The notes below the pieces were generated by a model that was not told the origin of the DNA, did no database searches, and was given only the letters and a program-made list of their open reading frames with translations. Of a stretch of DNA of 64,000 nucleotides, positions 35,962 to 49,000 are shown in pieces. Source of the stretch: Ectocarpus siliculosus (Eukaryota; Sar; Phaeophyceae; Ectocarpales; Ectocarpaceae); assembly GCA_000310025.1 (NCBI GenBank), contig FN649743.1, positions 4,306,702 through 4,370,701 on the forward strand, written 5' to 3'. Within the stretch, counting starts at the first letter, position 1, and each line of letters begins with the position of its first letter. Position numbers and translations under genes: made by a program.

Positions 35962-37671
35962 TCAATGCCGTCCACCTCTTCTGCCACCGCCCCGGCCCCC
36001 GTTCCTCCCTCCCCCCCCCCTGCCTCCTCTCCCCCCTCCCCGACCTCTGCCGCTCCCGCCACCGCCGCCCCTGCGTCCCCGACCACCTTGGCCGTCATTG
36101 TCGTCACGATACCCATCGCCCCGGCCGCCTCCTGCACCTCCGGTATTGCTCCCTGCCGACGGCCTAGCGGTTGCCGTTGGGATGCGGACGGGCGTGTCGG
36201 TGGAGGGGAGGCCGGATCGAAGGGGCGCAAACAGCTCCTCCTCGCTGACCCCGCCGCCCGTCGTGTCCCTCGACCTCGAAGCCGCTGCGCCGCCGCCGCC
36301 GCTGTAGCCGTTACCGCCGCCGCCGTTGCTGCTGCGGTTGAAGCTGGCGTGCCCGCCGGCTGGAACGGCGCTTCGGCGAACCGCGTCTTCCTGCTCGCGG
36401 CGCTGCATGACTCGCAGTTGTTTCTGGTCTGTCTCCGAAGCCGTGGTCTACATAAAAATAAAAATAAATCCAATGACAAAGACGACGGACGGGCAAGAAC
36501 AAAAAGAGGTGAATGGGCACCAAATATGACATTTCGAACAAACAAATCTGTCAGCAGCGATGAACTCGGGCTTGTTGAGATCGCAGGTGGGTCGTGGTCC
36601 GAACTCGAGCTTGTTGAGAACGCAGGCAGGTGGGTGGTCCGAAAGCAACAAAAAAAATATCAATACCAAGTACTCCTTGGAACTATTATAGGCGTTGCCG
36701 ATATCATCGCAATCAGGACCACTACCTGTTCGTGTTGACCCTGTCGGCCGTGCTGTTGCTGCTGCTGCCACCCGTAGCCGCCGCCACTGCCACCGCCCCA
36801 CCCATCAACCCCACCCCCTCCCTGCCGCACACCGTTGATCTCCGCTGCGAGCATCTCGGAGCTGTAGTCTTGCTGGGCGCCCGCTCGCCTCGCCCCCGAT
36901 CTCAGCAAGGTAGACACCGACTGTTTTCGTTGTTTTTCGTTGTTTTTCGTGCGGGAGCGAGGCAGGCGACAAGACGCGTAAAACAAAGCTGGTTCGTCAA
37001 CGCGGATTGTCCGAAAGTAGGCGTTGCTGGGGGGGGGGGGCGGCCAACGGGTGTGCTTACACGAGGAAAATTGAAACCCCCGATATCGTCCCAGACGGGA
37101 ACAAAGGGGTGTGGGTTGGGGTCCTAAGGTAAGCAAGGTGCATATTTGCGGCAAAAACGACGAGGTGCACTCCGCAGGACGGGGGAGAAAAGGCTCCTGG
37201 CACACGCGGGTAAAAGCAACGGATCTTGCGAACACCGACGGCCTTTGAACAGTACATATTCGCCAATATCCGACGTGCCTGCGGGTGCTTAACGTACTCA
37301 ATCAGCGCCGCAGTCACGTGCGTAACTTGTACAGACTTGAACGCAAGCCTTCGACTGCGTTAGCATCCCCAACAGGTTATCTTTGCTGCGACTTTTGTGT
37401 GCATACACTTTCGTACATGACGTGGAAATATATAGTTGGGCATTGAAATCGTTTGCCGCGATTCGTTGGCCTTGTCCTTGGCGCAGGTAGCAACACGTGT
37501 GTTGGTGTTTCGCCTTGCCTGGATGAGGTCTCGGCCGTTGTCCGAAACGTCCTCCTGCGGATGCGTGATCTTCCGCAGCAGCAGCCTCTCCATGTGCACC
37601 CGGAGGTACTTGACGAGGGTGGCCGCCCGACGCGCCGCTCTAAAGTGTAGCCACTTGTCGACAGTGATCGC
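35962..37671 (-). other. Helicase exons 26-28: C-terminal helix and RGG tail
   Basis: Exon 37671-37519 ([35 protein letters not shown]) matches the last conserved DHX57 helix and ends CAG|gcaagg, a GC donor. Exon 36920-36726 is Gly/Gln-rich. Exon 36447-35962 starts [20 protein letters not shown] and ends in a long RG/RGG-rich run before TGA. RGG tails bind RNA and favour condensates. Vertebrate DHX57 has no such tail as far as I know, so this looks like a lineage extension. The antisense strand of this exon is also open, a by-product of its composition. Confidence 0.85.
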
Positions 37672-40600
37672 CTGTGAAGCATCGGTGGAACATGTGGCAT
37701 AGGGTCCCGCACGTGTGCTGGGGGGTCAAGAAGGCGGTCACTTTTGGCTTGTACGGTCAACGTGCGGTACCGTCCTTGCAAAACACGCTGCAGCACATTT
37801 CCTATGTAACTTCCGCGCTGTCGAAATATCACCGAGCACGCAGGACTACGGGTGAGTGCAAAATTTGGGTATCACACAAGAGCGGAATGCATTTGTACAA
37901 CCATGTGCCGTTGTCTCGTCTCCATCTTCGTGTAAACCGATCCGGACGGGACTGTCATGCTTCACAAATCGCGCAACCCGCGCGGTTTTTGGGTCAACGC
38001 TGCAAGACGTTGCTTTAGGGCGTACAACCGTCAGCGGCTGTCAACCCATGGCTGACTTGGGTCACACATCTATGGTTGATTTCCTCATGAGAGTCCCGTC
38101 ACATCGAACGGCCATCCTCGGAAACAGAAATCGGTGACGGGAACGGCAGAATCCGGCTTGGGAAGCCGGGTGGCAGTATGCCGTGCCCGTTGACCGTCAG
38201 AAAAACGGCACATGGTAATCTGAGTGACAGTTCTGGGGTCAATTTCTGAGTGAACTCGGCACCGTTTCGCGTCTCCAAATCCCTCCCCAGAACACCGTTT
38301 GCTGCCATGTGCCCGAAATATGGTACACCCAGATCAATACAACTGATGCAACGATGGCTTTGAACGACATGGGACGCAAACCTCATGCTCGTATCGTAGC
38401 GAGTTGCGGAATGCACACAGGTTTCACACGTGTTCTTCGCAAAGTACACCGGGTCGCAGACCGTGTAGCGGACGGCATGCAGAAAACGAACCTACCTGTC
38501 GTTCGTGGTGAACTTGCAACGAGCCCCCGAACAGCGCTAGCATGAGCGGCGTCACGGTCGTCATGTCCCGGATGTAAACCTGATAAGCAACCGCAAACGG
38601 AAAAATGACAAAAAACAAAACGTTAACCGTGGACGGCGTAGAGGCTAAACTCTCTGAACAGGACATCGAAAAAAGGCTGGAAAACAGAAAGGAAACGATC
38701 GGAGAAAACACAACCGAGACGAAGAAAATAAAGCAACTTGATACAACCAAAAGGGCACCAAAAGTATGTGTGTTGCTGTTCTTCTCGCTCCATGTCACTA
38801 AGCTATCTCCTTCTTCAGGCCCCCGGTGGTGTCGCGGCGCGAAACTTAAAAAAGCGGGGCATGTGGAGGGCGTAAAACGGTTGCTCTTGAGCAGTGTGAA
38901 CGAGTGCGCAAAATAAAATAGTGTGGCAGAAACGCGACCCAAAACGACAGCACCAATCCGAAACCACACCCACACACACAACAGACGATGCGATGCCATC
39001 GAAGAGAGGATACCATGTTCACTCCAAGGTATAATTTTCCGCCTCGCGGTGCAGGAGGAAACAAAAAACAGTATAATTGCGACAATAGCGTAATAGACAT
39101 GCACCACCGAGGAGCTCATTGGCCAATTTATTCGTTTGATGAGGACCTGCTACAGAGTTCACACCTATCAAAAGCACAGAAATTGCGGACTAGACACATC
39201 ACCAAGGAGCTCATTGCAGTCCCCCATTTATTCATGTGATGAAGGCCTACCACAATGTTCACACACCTTGGACGTCTTGACCACCTCGTGGTATACCCCG
39301 TAGCGGCTGTCGAGCGCCTTCTTGTCGAAGTTCACCGTCATCGGATGCAAATACATGGCCCCCTTTCTGCCCTGCAGTGAAACCTGATGCAACCCCGAGT
39401 TGATTCATTTGTTCGACCCATCCGGATTGTGGATGACAAGGGTTATACGGGGCGAAGGTCGGCTTGTCGTTGATTCAAACATTCATGCAGGCGTCGACAC
39501 AACAACGCCGCCCGCTTCCTGCCCTGCAGCGAAAACCGATTTTGTCGTCGGAACAAAGGCGGCGAGGTCCCCAGTCGAGCTCAAGCGTTCCACGAAGTCC
39601 GCTTAGCACAAACCTCAGGGTAAATCGGCACCGGGGCAGCCTTGCCCCCTTTCGTGGGTTGCGAGGGCAACTGCCCACCAGATCACCTTACCGGGCAACG
39701 CGTACCACAATAGCCAAGCACCTGGCCACCACGCCACGCGCCACTCACACACTTATCTCTGCCAACCTCCTCTGCCCCCCTAGACTGGCAGGCAGTGCCT
39801 GGCCCTATTGTTGGCGGAGTCTCGACGGACTACCAAAAGGGCTCCGTCTCAAAGGAGACAAGTGCATGCCCTCTCCTCCACGACAATAAACCCACTCCGA
39901 CCGAAAACAACCAACCAATGAACCAGCGGATCACCTCGCCGGCGGTCTTCTCCGCCGCCCCCCCCTTGGAGCCGCCTCCGCCGGGTTTCTTTCCGCCCGA
40001 GCCGCCGCCGCTAGCCGAGGTCGACGACGGGCACAGGGCGGCCGGGGCAACGGTGACGTTGGGGTAGAGGCCGGCGCACACGACGGCCTTGATGAGCTGG
40101 ATGTTTCCTCCGTTCACGTTGCTCGAATGCTCCAGTTGTTGGGGGTGGCCGCTGTGGCTGCCGCGGGAGTGGCGGTTCCCGCCGCCGCCGCTACCCCCGC
40201 CTGGAACAGCGAGTGTCGGTCGGGATAAGGGAGGGGGAGTTGTCACGATCATGTCGAGGGCTGTGTGCTGTCGGAGCTGTAGAAAGGGGAGGATTCAGAA
40301 AGAAGTGCCGCGTATGGCGCTGTTGATTTGGTGGTGATTTACGAACGGCTGATGACAGTGACATACGATACGACCCGACGAAAGAAGAGGATTGTATGAC
40401 CATGCAGGTACGAAAGCCTGGCAAAGGTAGCGGTAGCGGGTGCCTGTCGAATTCTATACGGTGATAGCGCATCAAAGTGCAACGGATGGCGGGAAAATCT
40501 GTCCTTGCAGAGACGACAACAAGGCGGCGGGCGAGAAGGGCTGGAGAGTCTGGAACCCTGTTGGTGGAACCGATAAACGGAGAAGTAGTCGTGAACCCTG

Positions 40601-43600
40601 ATTGGACCGCCACCTTTCTCACGCGAGCATGCCCACCGCCGCACCATCAAGTCTCGACAACGAAAACCTCACATGCCCCCGGACCCCAAAGCTGCCCTTG
40701 AGCCAAACTCACTCTCGATGAAACCGATGTCTCTCAGGAGCCCGCGGAACTGCCGCCTCATGTCCTCCACCATCACCAGCGTCTGCCGCGACAGGAAGTG
40801 GTCACGGATGTACTCCCGCTCCGCCCTCGACCCGCAGCCTCGGGCCAGCCTCCAGCCGTCGTAGGCCTTGAGGAGGGTCAGGTGATCAGACAGCGCCAGC
40901 GCGAACGTCCGCCGAGCCTCGTCGGCGATATCGCGCCTACGACCGGGTGAGCAAGATCAAGGGCAATGTAGGTGCAGGCAGAGGTCGTGATGTAAGACTT
41001 ACGTCGATACATGGCGATGTACGTGAGGGAAACTCCCCCCCTCCCCCTCCCCCCTCTCTCTCTGGGTTTTCGTCGCTTGGCAACGACGTTGTAAAACAAG
41101 CCCCCCACTCGGTGTTTGCCATCGGGATTGGGTTTTCGTCGCTTGGCAACGACGTTGTAAAACAAGCCAACTCACTTCGTGAACTCGGCAACCAGGTTAC
41201 CGTTTTTTTTTTTTTACCTCTGTTTTTTTTTTTGGCGGTAACCATAATGGTGGTCGAGTAGATTATGTTGTGCGGGGTCGAGAACCCTTACTCCGCGCAA
41301 CGGGGGATGATCGCACCACGTTGTGTTAAAATGGTCAAGCTTCCTCGAGGCAGTTACACAGTGCTTACAACTGTCTCTGGAAGTGAAAGCACCAGAAAAT
41401 AAATTAAGTCATACGTAGCTGTCATCCGTACGCAAGGAAGTAAGCACAAGATGCCGAACACCCTTAGCAGGATGCAGCTCACCCTTCATGCGACTCGCCA
41501 AATACCTCACGGCGCTTCGCGCTTGGTGATGTGAGAGCCTGGTCCGGTGAGAACCCGGCGTGCTCCGTCCCGGCTTTGTAGGGATGCGAGGTCAATGGTC
41601 AAACGACTACGGCATGCACGACTATGAGTACACCCCCCCCCCTCCCCCCTCAATCCGCCCCGGCATTGTAGGGATGCGAAATCAATGTCTAGACTCCACA
41701 CGGAGGTACTATTTACGGTTGATGTAAAGAACTCATCAAGGACAGGACGTTCACGCGGGGGTCGTGTTGTTGGAAAATCAGGTCCATCCATAACCCTGTA
41801 AGTCAGCGACACCGTTTTTCACAAGGGGATACCACTTGTCTCAGATTTCTCCGAGCGCAGACACTACCACACAGCAGCCCTTGTTTTCTCCAGAAAAAAA
41901 AAAAAAAAAACGGCTTACTTGTCGAAGGGTGCGACGAAGGGGTTGCGACAGCTCATGGCGGCGGCGATGGTGATGGCCGGCTCGACGCAGCCGAATATGG
42001 CGCCGTAGAGCATCATCTTGCCCACGCGCGGCTCAACCGGAAGCGTGGCGAGGTGAAAGCCCAGCGCGGTCAGCACCGGCTTGTCGTCCTCGTCGAGCTG
42101 AGTCGCCTAGACACGACAAGCATAAGGATGTGCAAGACACAAGCGAGGAAGGTTTTGGTAAAAGGGAGAAGCAAGCAGTGTGCCATTGCGGTCGAACAGA
42201 GACGGCCCGGCTGATAATAGCGAGGGTCTGAAAAGGCGTACATGACACAAGCAATAAGACAACGTGCGTGACACAACAGCCAACACACCACCGATTGGAA
42301 ACCCCGAGGCGCATGCATTGTGCGTGTGCTCGAACGGAGTGAGCGTTTCACATCAGCGAAGGCGACAAATATTGTACTATCGCAAACGCGGGAGGGCATC
42401 GACGAGGCACAAACAGCGGCGAGGAAGCCCTTCACTACAAGCGTGTACGAGCAGGGACGAAAATGACACGAAAACTATGCGTGTAGTCACACCGGCAGCT
42501 GGCGCAAAAGCACGTTCTAGAATTTTCCAACACCCACTGGGGTTCGGCGAGAAGGGTTTGGCAACCGACAGCAATCGGTCACGCTCAGAAGATGTCAATA
42601 CAAGAAACAGAGGAATGGATGGTGACGATCGAGAGAAAACATCGAAATGATACGTAAACAACAACACAACAACACGTCTTTGACTGCGTGCTGTTCCTAA
42701 AATACTACAACGACAACAAAAACAACAACAACGCCACCGAGACCAAGCCACCTGCAGCTCGCAGAGGTACTTGATGGAGTTAGACACCGCCAGCTCGGTG
42801 GGGGGGTTGACCGCAGAGGCGAGAAATTCCGCGGGATCCCCCTTGTCCAGCAGCAGGATCTGCAGCACCATGTCGTCGAGGCTAACTCGGAGCATCTCCG
42901 GCAGCTGAACGTACGTGTGGGTTTGGGGGGTTGCAAGGGAGGGAGAGCGGGCGATTCTTCGATACCCGACGACCCTAACCGGCCGGGGAAGGAGAGACGG
43001 GCGGCATTCGGCCTCACTGGTCCGCACAAAGAGTTTTTCCTACCTGCAGAGACCCTCAAGAAGGCTGTAGCAGTGTACATGTCTTGGTGGCATGGCGTAG
43101 CCGAAGGAACTGGGTCAAAAAGAATACCATTGGTCACGTCAAACTACCTCGTATCCAAAAGAGGGTGGAAGCAGCAGAGAGGTGTTTGGTTCTCAAGGAC
43201 GGTTTGAAGCAGCAGAATGATCGCGGGTGCAGGTAGAAACGCGAAGCGTCGAGAGAACCCGATGTTCGTGTGCATGTCGACGGAGAAATTGAGCTCGTTT
43301 CAAGTGTCTGTGTGGCATGATATAAAACGTGTCTCGAGTGTGGGGGTGGCGGATGCACTCGCTTCTTCCTTTTCTGGAATAGAACCGGCCGCCGCACGCT
43401 TTGCAGCCCTACCGAGCACCGATCCTAGAACCGATCTCTCTCCTGGAGGGTTTGTGCCGTTGCGAGAACGTACAATATTTGCACAAAATACATAATTCAC
43501 AACAGACTTTTTAGCAGCAGCGGCAAGGGGGAGGTACGGAGGCAACGTCAACGCAACAAAAAAAACTCACAGAAAAATATGACCAAGTCCAACATAGACG

Positions 43601-44470
43601 AAGCCGCAAAATATGCAGTCTGACTGCATGAGCAGTTCTGCAATCCCTCCCGGTTCACATTGACAACGGCTTACCTGAAACTCGCTGATGGTGTCCTGGA
43701 ACGTGCCGGACGAGCACATGTGGAAGCACACGCCGGGACGCACGCGGCCGGCTCGCCCTCTCCTCTGCTTGGCGGAGGCCTTGGACACCCAGCACTCCAG
43801 CAGCATGGGCATCATGTTGGCGTCATCGAAACGGTTCTCTGGTGGGAATATGGGAGGGGAGAAGAGGGAGGTTGAATGCAACGCTCGTCACGAAGCCGAA
43901 ACGATTCATTCGACGAAGACCAAGATGGAAATGTGGACCATGTGTCTGCGATCCCTGCAGCGGTTTTGGTGATGTTGCCGTTCGTCGCACCCCGCGACTC
44001 TCAGCCCTCTCATACAGTAGTACGACAACCGCCGTTTTACCCCCTCGCTTGTTTTCCCTTCTCCCACTGAAAACCCCTCACTACGAGTTGACTACGGAAG
44101 CTTTTAGAAAAGGCTCGGATGCAATGAAAAGGCTTGCACGGATGCTTTTGAGCCTAAGAACGACGTCGTTGGCGGGAAAGCCGCAGGATTCCTCAGGCCG
44201 GATGATGGGAAGCTATCATTGTCGACACCATCCAAACTGTCCGCCCCTCTCACAGGCTGGTATTGGCTCTACCTTAGAACTGTTGATGTTATCTTGCCGA
44301 AATTGAACAACACCTTACGGCTGAATCTTCATCGCTGTTGCAAGGGAGGTTGAAGTCAGTGACAACAATTGCCGAGCATAACAGGGCGATACTGCTACAG
44401 TATGTCACCATTACCGCCACCGCTTCTATGCTCCTGCTGTTGCTCCTGTTGCTGTTGCTGTTGCTACTTC

Positions 44471-44504
<34 letters not shown>

Positions 44505-45773
44505 GCGGCTCGGATGCGGTGCTGCTGCGGCTGCTGCTGCGGCTGCTGATACCACTACTACAGCTGTGTTTCTTCGTCATTATCGTGCCTTTGACCCTGC
44601 AGCTGTCGACGACGAAGACGCAGTCCTCGATGGTGATCGAAGTCTCGGCGATGTTGGTCGACACGACGATCTTCCGCACTCCCTTGGGGGGCACCTCGAA
44701 GATGGCCTTCTGGTCCGAGGTTGACAGGGACCCGTGAAGCGGGTACACTCGCGTCTTTTCCTGGAAAGATTGTACATCAAAAGGCGCGGAAAAAGTACGA
44801 TTTGTGATACAACATTAACGAAGAAGAAAACGACAGGGGGAGGGAGGAAATGGCGTACATTTGGGGACAGCTTAAATCCCAAAAAAGAAAATAGTGAAAA
44901 CACCAGGTGCCCGGAGGAAAAACAGAAAGGGCGGAAAGCTCATTGCGTGCGCAAGAAGCTAAACAAAACGGGTGGGCAAAGCACCAAAGTGCCGTATGCG
45001 AAGTAACGGGTTGTACTCGCTGAATCAATGATGCACCATAAATCAGTGTGAGGTCTGCAAACAAAAATCATGTGTGAACAATCACAGGTGGGAATCGGGT
45101 TTGATGTGAAAGCATTGACACCAGGCTGCCGTTCAAACCTGAAAGGATGTGCACGACGAGTCACTTTCCTGTGACTACCTTGAAACAGAACCAAAGCATT
45201 ATTATTGTTCTTCGCAAATCGGGCGTAGGAGAGTGTATGGCGGAGCTTGTCATGGAACACAAGAAGACACTGCGGCTTGTGCTGGCAGGCGTACGAAAAA
45301 CTCGGGGATAGGATATGCTCCTTGAACCACGCGCCACCTCCAAAAAATCGAATTAATATCTTGTTGTAGGTTAAAAGAAACCCACGGTATTTGGCATTCA
45401 GGCAAAACACCACAGTAGACGACGACCTGCGACCTAAGCAATGTCGGATCCATTTTTCTCATGCAGAAGAAAGAGCGCGCGCCCGCAACAACTCAAGGGT
45501 GACAAAAAAAATCGCACACCTTGTCGTTGAAAAGCGGGTTCCCGGCGAGCGCCTCGAGCATCTTGGTGATCTCGGCGAGTCCCGGCAGGAAGACGAGGAT
45601 GGCCCCTTCTTCGAAGTTGTGGGTGATGTACTCGAGCAGGCTCGAGATCGCCTCGTAGTTGATCACGCTCTCGTCCACCACCTTTCGTGAGGTTTGGCGT
45701 ATGTTTGCAGCGCAGAGCGGGTGATTTATCGGGGCGCGCACAGGCAGTGACTACAAACAACGCCTTGCGTGTG

Positions 45774-45807
<34 letters not shown>

Positions 45808-45965
45808 GCTGGCGGGGTGCTCAAGTGCATGGATCGGTCAATGTTTCACCGCTTGATTGTACGAGGGAGAGGCAGCAGCGCAGGCAGCAGCCTGAGAACG
45901 TACTGGTTTAGTTATCAGTCGAAATGCCCCCCAACAATAGGAACACAACGCTCTCTCTGTCTCTG

Positions 45966-46009
<44 letters not shown>

Positions 46010-49000
46010 ACACACACCCAATCGCGCGGAGTGCCGCAGAAAACCCCCCAACCCAAAATGCGCACATACAGCGGTTCTCTGAGGCAAAGCTCGCACGGGG
46101 TTCGATTCTCGCGTCGCTTCCCTTGGACACAACGCCAAAAATTGGGGAACCGGGGCGCGGGATGCAACCTACCGGTGGCAATTGGCAGACATAACCAAAC
46201 GATGCAGCGCCGACGTCATGACATTAAGCCAACAAACACCAAGGCGACCGCTGTTCTGGTTAACACCAACCAACTACGACAACGGCAAATACACCTACCA
46301 GCAGGCTCTGGTGAACGTTGTCGCTGAAACCGGCGTACCGCTTCTTGATCTCGCCGATCGTCGGCCGTTCTGCCCCCCCGCCCACTGACCCACCAACGGA
46401 CCCGGCTCCTGCCCCTTGTCCTGCCTTAGGAGGTGCGTTCTGAGGACCATTCCGAGAACCGTTCTTTCCTTTGGGTTTGGCACTCCCCGGGGTAGGCTTG
46501 GCGGTGCCACACCTGCAGGAAGAAACGGCAGCACACCGGCAAGACGCGGCCAGGTTGCGCTGTAGAAGCTTGGCGGTCTACCGAAAGTCTTAATGGAAGG
46601 GAGTCAGCGGATTTCCGGGGTCAATCGACGTCCCGTAAAAAGCGCCTTTCGCTGCCTGTTGGAAGTCGAGAACGCAAGTTGCCGGCGCGCCATGTCGCAG
46701 CAGCGGCATACGGAGCCTTCGTCTAGAGGACAAGACAGCTACACAGCGAGAAAAAAAAAATATATATATATATATATCTGCTGCACGTTTCCAGCGAGGG
46801 TCAAGCCGAAAGACAAAACAACATACGTGAAATACCGGAAAGAAAATCTGGGAGAACCGCAGTTGTGGTCACGGCCTTGGAAACAACAGCGGAGAGTAGC
46901 CTAGGGCTCGACACCGAGCACGGCGCGATCCTCCCCGGTCGTCATTTTCGGGTAGAATTCAAGGCCCCACATTTTCGGTTCGTTCTCGAGACTTCTGTGG
47001 GTTCACCCCAGGCAACCGCTCTCGTGTCCGCCGTAGGTCAAGAACGGGACTAATACCAACAAAAACACGGACCGAAGAGTGCAAAAAACACGATCGAACA
47101 ATTGAAGGACAACACGAAAAAAAAAAAAAGACAAAAGGAACACCTGTAGCAGGCCGACTTGCTCGCGAAGCAGTTGTTCCCGCACGAAGGGCACTCCCAG
47201 TCGCCAGGCTTCATCCCACTACCCTTCCCCCCTCCCCCGCCACCACCACCACCACCACCACCACCACCGCCGCCGCCTCCTTTCGACCCCTTGACGGCGA
47301 AGTCGCCCTTCGGGTCCACCACGTAACCGGTACGTTCCAAGACGTCCTCCAGGAAAAACGGGGTCACTGGGTGGGCTCGCCCCGGGATTTCCACCACCGG
47401 TGCACCTGCATTTCTCGTCGAAACGATGGTATGTTTGCAATGCAGTATTAAAAATAAATGGTGGTTTTGCTGTTATTCCTGCTGCTGCTGCCGCTGCTGT
47501 TGGTATATTTGCTGAAAATCGTGCATCGGCTGCTAACAGAAACACAAAACGTGATTTCTAGAGCCGGAAAACGCTTTCGATTCACCAAAAGGCCAAAGCC
47601 AAGCTAGCCGTGTGGGGCTATCGCGTCGCCAACCTCCATGGCAAACATCCCGCGGTGTTTCCCTATCTTGTTGTTGTTTTCATTTCCTTCCATCCCGTAC
47701 ACATTATATTGTCTTGATACTCTCTCCACCCCCCGAAGTAGGTGGCAGGAACATAACGTCCTGACGATAACCGTATCGAAGCATCGATACACAGTGCGCG
47801 GGCGCCCCTCGAGCAAACGCCGTCGCACAGCAGTTCGCGAGCCGCGCCTTCACAAAAAAAAAAACACAAGACACGCCAAGACTCTCGGAGTACCAGCAGC
47901 GACTCTCAAGATTCGTTGTCGCGTTTAATTGTTGCTTGCTGACTTATTCCCTGAAAGGCATCAGAACCAAACGCTTTGGGCCCTCGTTCCACCGCCGTAG
48001 AGTTAACGCAGGCGAGCGGGTCCCTTGATAGGGTCTTGGGGTCGGAACGTGGGAACTACAAGTCAAGCCTGTGCCGTCTAGAACTGGACTGTGAAGGTCG
48101 ACCAATCACAGCGCTTCGAACACCAAGGGGGGTGCGAAAATGGAAATGGAGTTGATTTCACCTCCGAAAAAGTCGCTGAACATGTCGGCGTTGAGGGTGG
48201 CGCTCATGAGCACGAGCTTCAGCCCGGGGCGCTTGGCCAGCAGGCCCTTGAGGATGATGAGTAGGAAGTCGGTGTCCAAGTCTCTCTCGTGCACCTGCAG
48301 GCCGGCGGCGGAACAAACGTCGGGGGTACAGCAGTGCATCGATAGGCGAGAAAACGTTGCAGCAAGAGTTCATTCACACCGACGTTTTTCCGGAAGGAAT
48401 GGGTAGATGTGAAACAAAAAATGAGAACGATTACTATTTACTTGCTGTGGTGGGTGAACCCACAGCAGCGCTTGAGAGATAAAAAAAAATAAAGAAAATG
48501 CCTCGGGTTTCACATGGGTGATCGGGGGCCGAGGCTTCCAAGAAATTTCCACTGCCGCTGTCAAAAACACTCGATCGATCACGACGATGGCGAAGGACGT
48601 ACGAGAGATGGCGAGGGGCGCGACCCTCCTCGAAAAGAACGGAGAGAGTGTCACGTCATTCGGACCCCACAACACACTCCTACAGGCAGCGAACCGATAT
48701 CAAACCGACAGACTTGTGAGTATGGAGCGTAAGGCGCCAGCAGGAAGGACGCACCTCGTCGACGAAGACGTGGCTCACGGAGGCCAACCAGGGGTCCACC
48801 TGCAGCCTCCTCAGGAGGATACCCGTCGTGCAGAGCAGCAGCCGGGTGGCCTTGCTCCGCTTCGATTCCAGCCGGATCTGGTACCTGAAGAGAAACCCAC
48901 ACGCAAACACAGAGCACGAATGGCCTTTGTTTCTAGCCGCAATGACGCATTTTTATTGATCAGGGTGGTCAATGCGACTAGTACGTACACACAGAGATTG

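Noticed and set aside
35740-36738. 332-codon plus-strand ORF
   Set aside because: It is antisense to the last helicase exons. It is open because RGG codons on the minus strand read as Pro/Ala/Ser codons on the other strand.
44338-44724. Poly-Leu ORF resembling a signal or membrane segment
   Set aside because: It is the CTG/TTG repeat in a helicase intron read as Leu, followed by antisense of the motif V exon.
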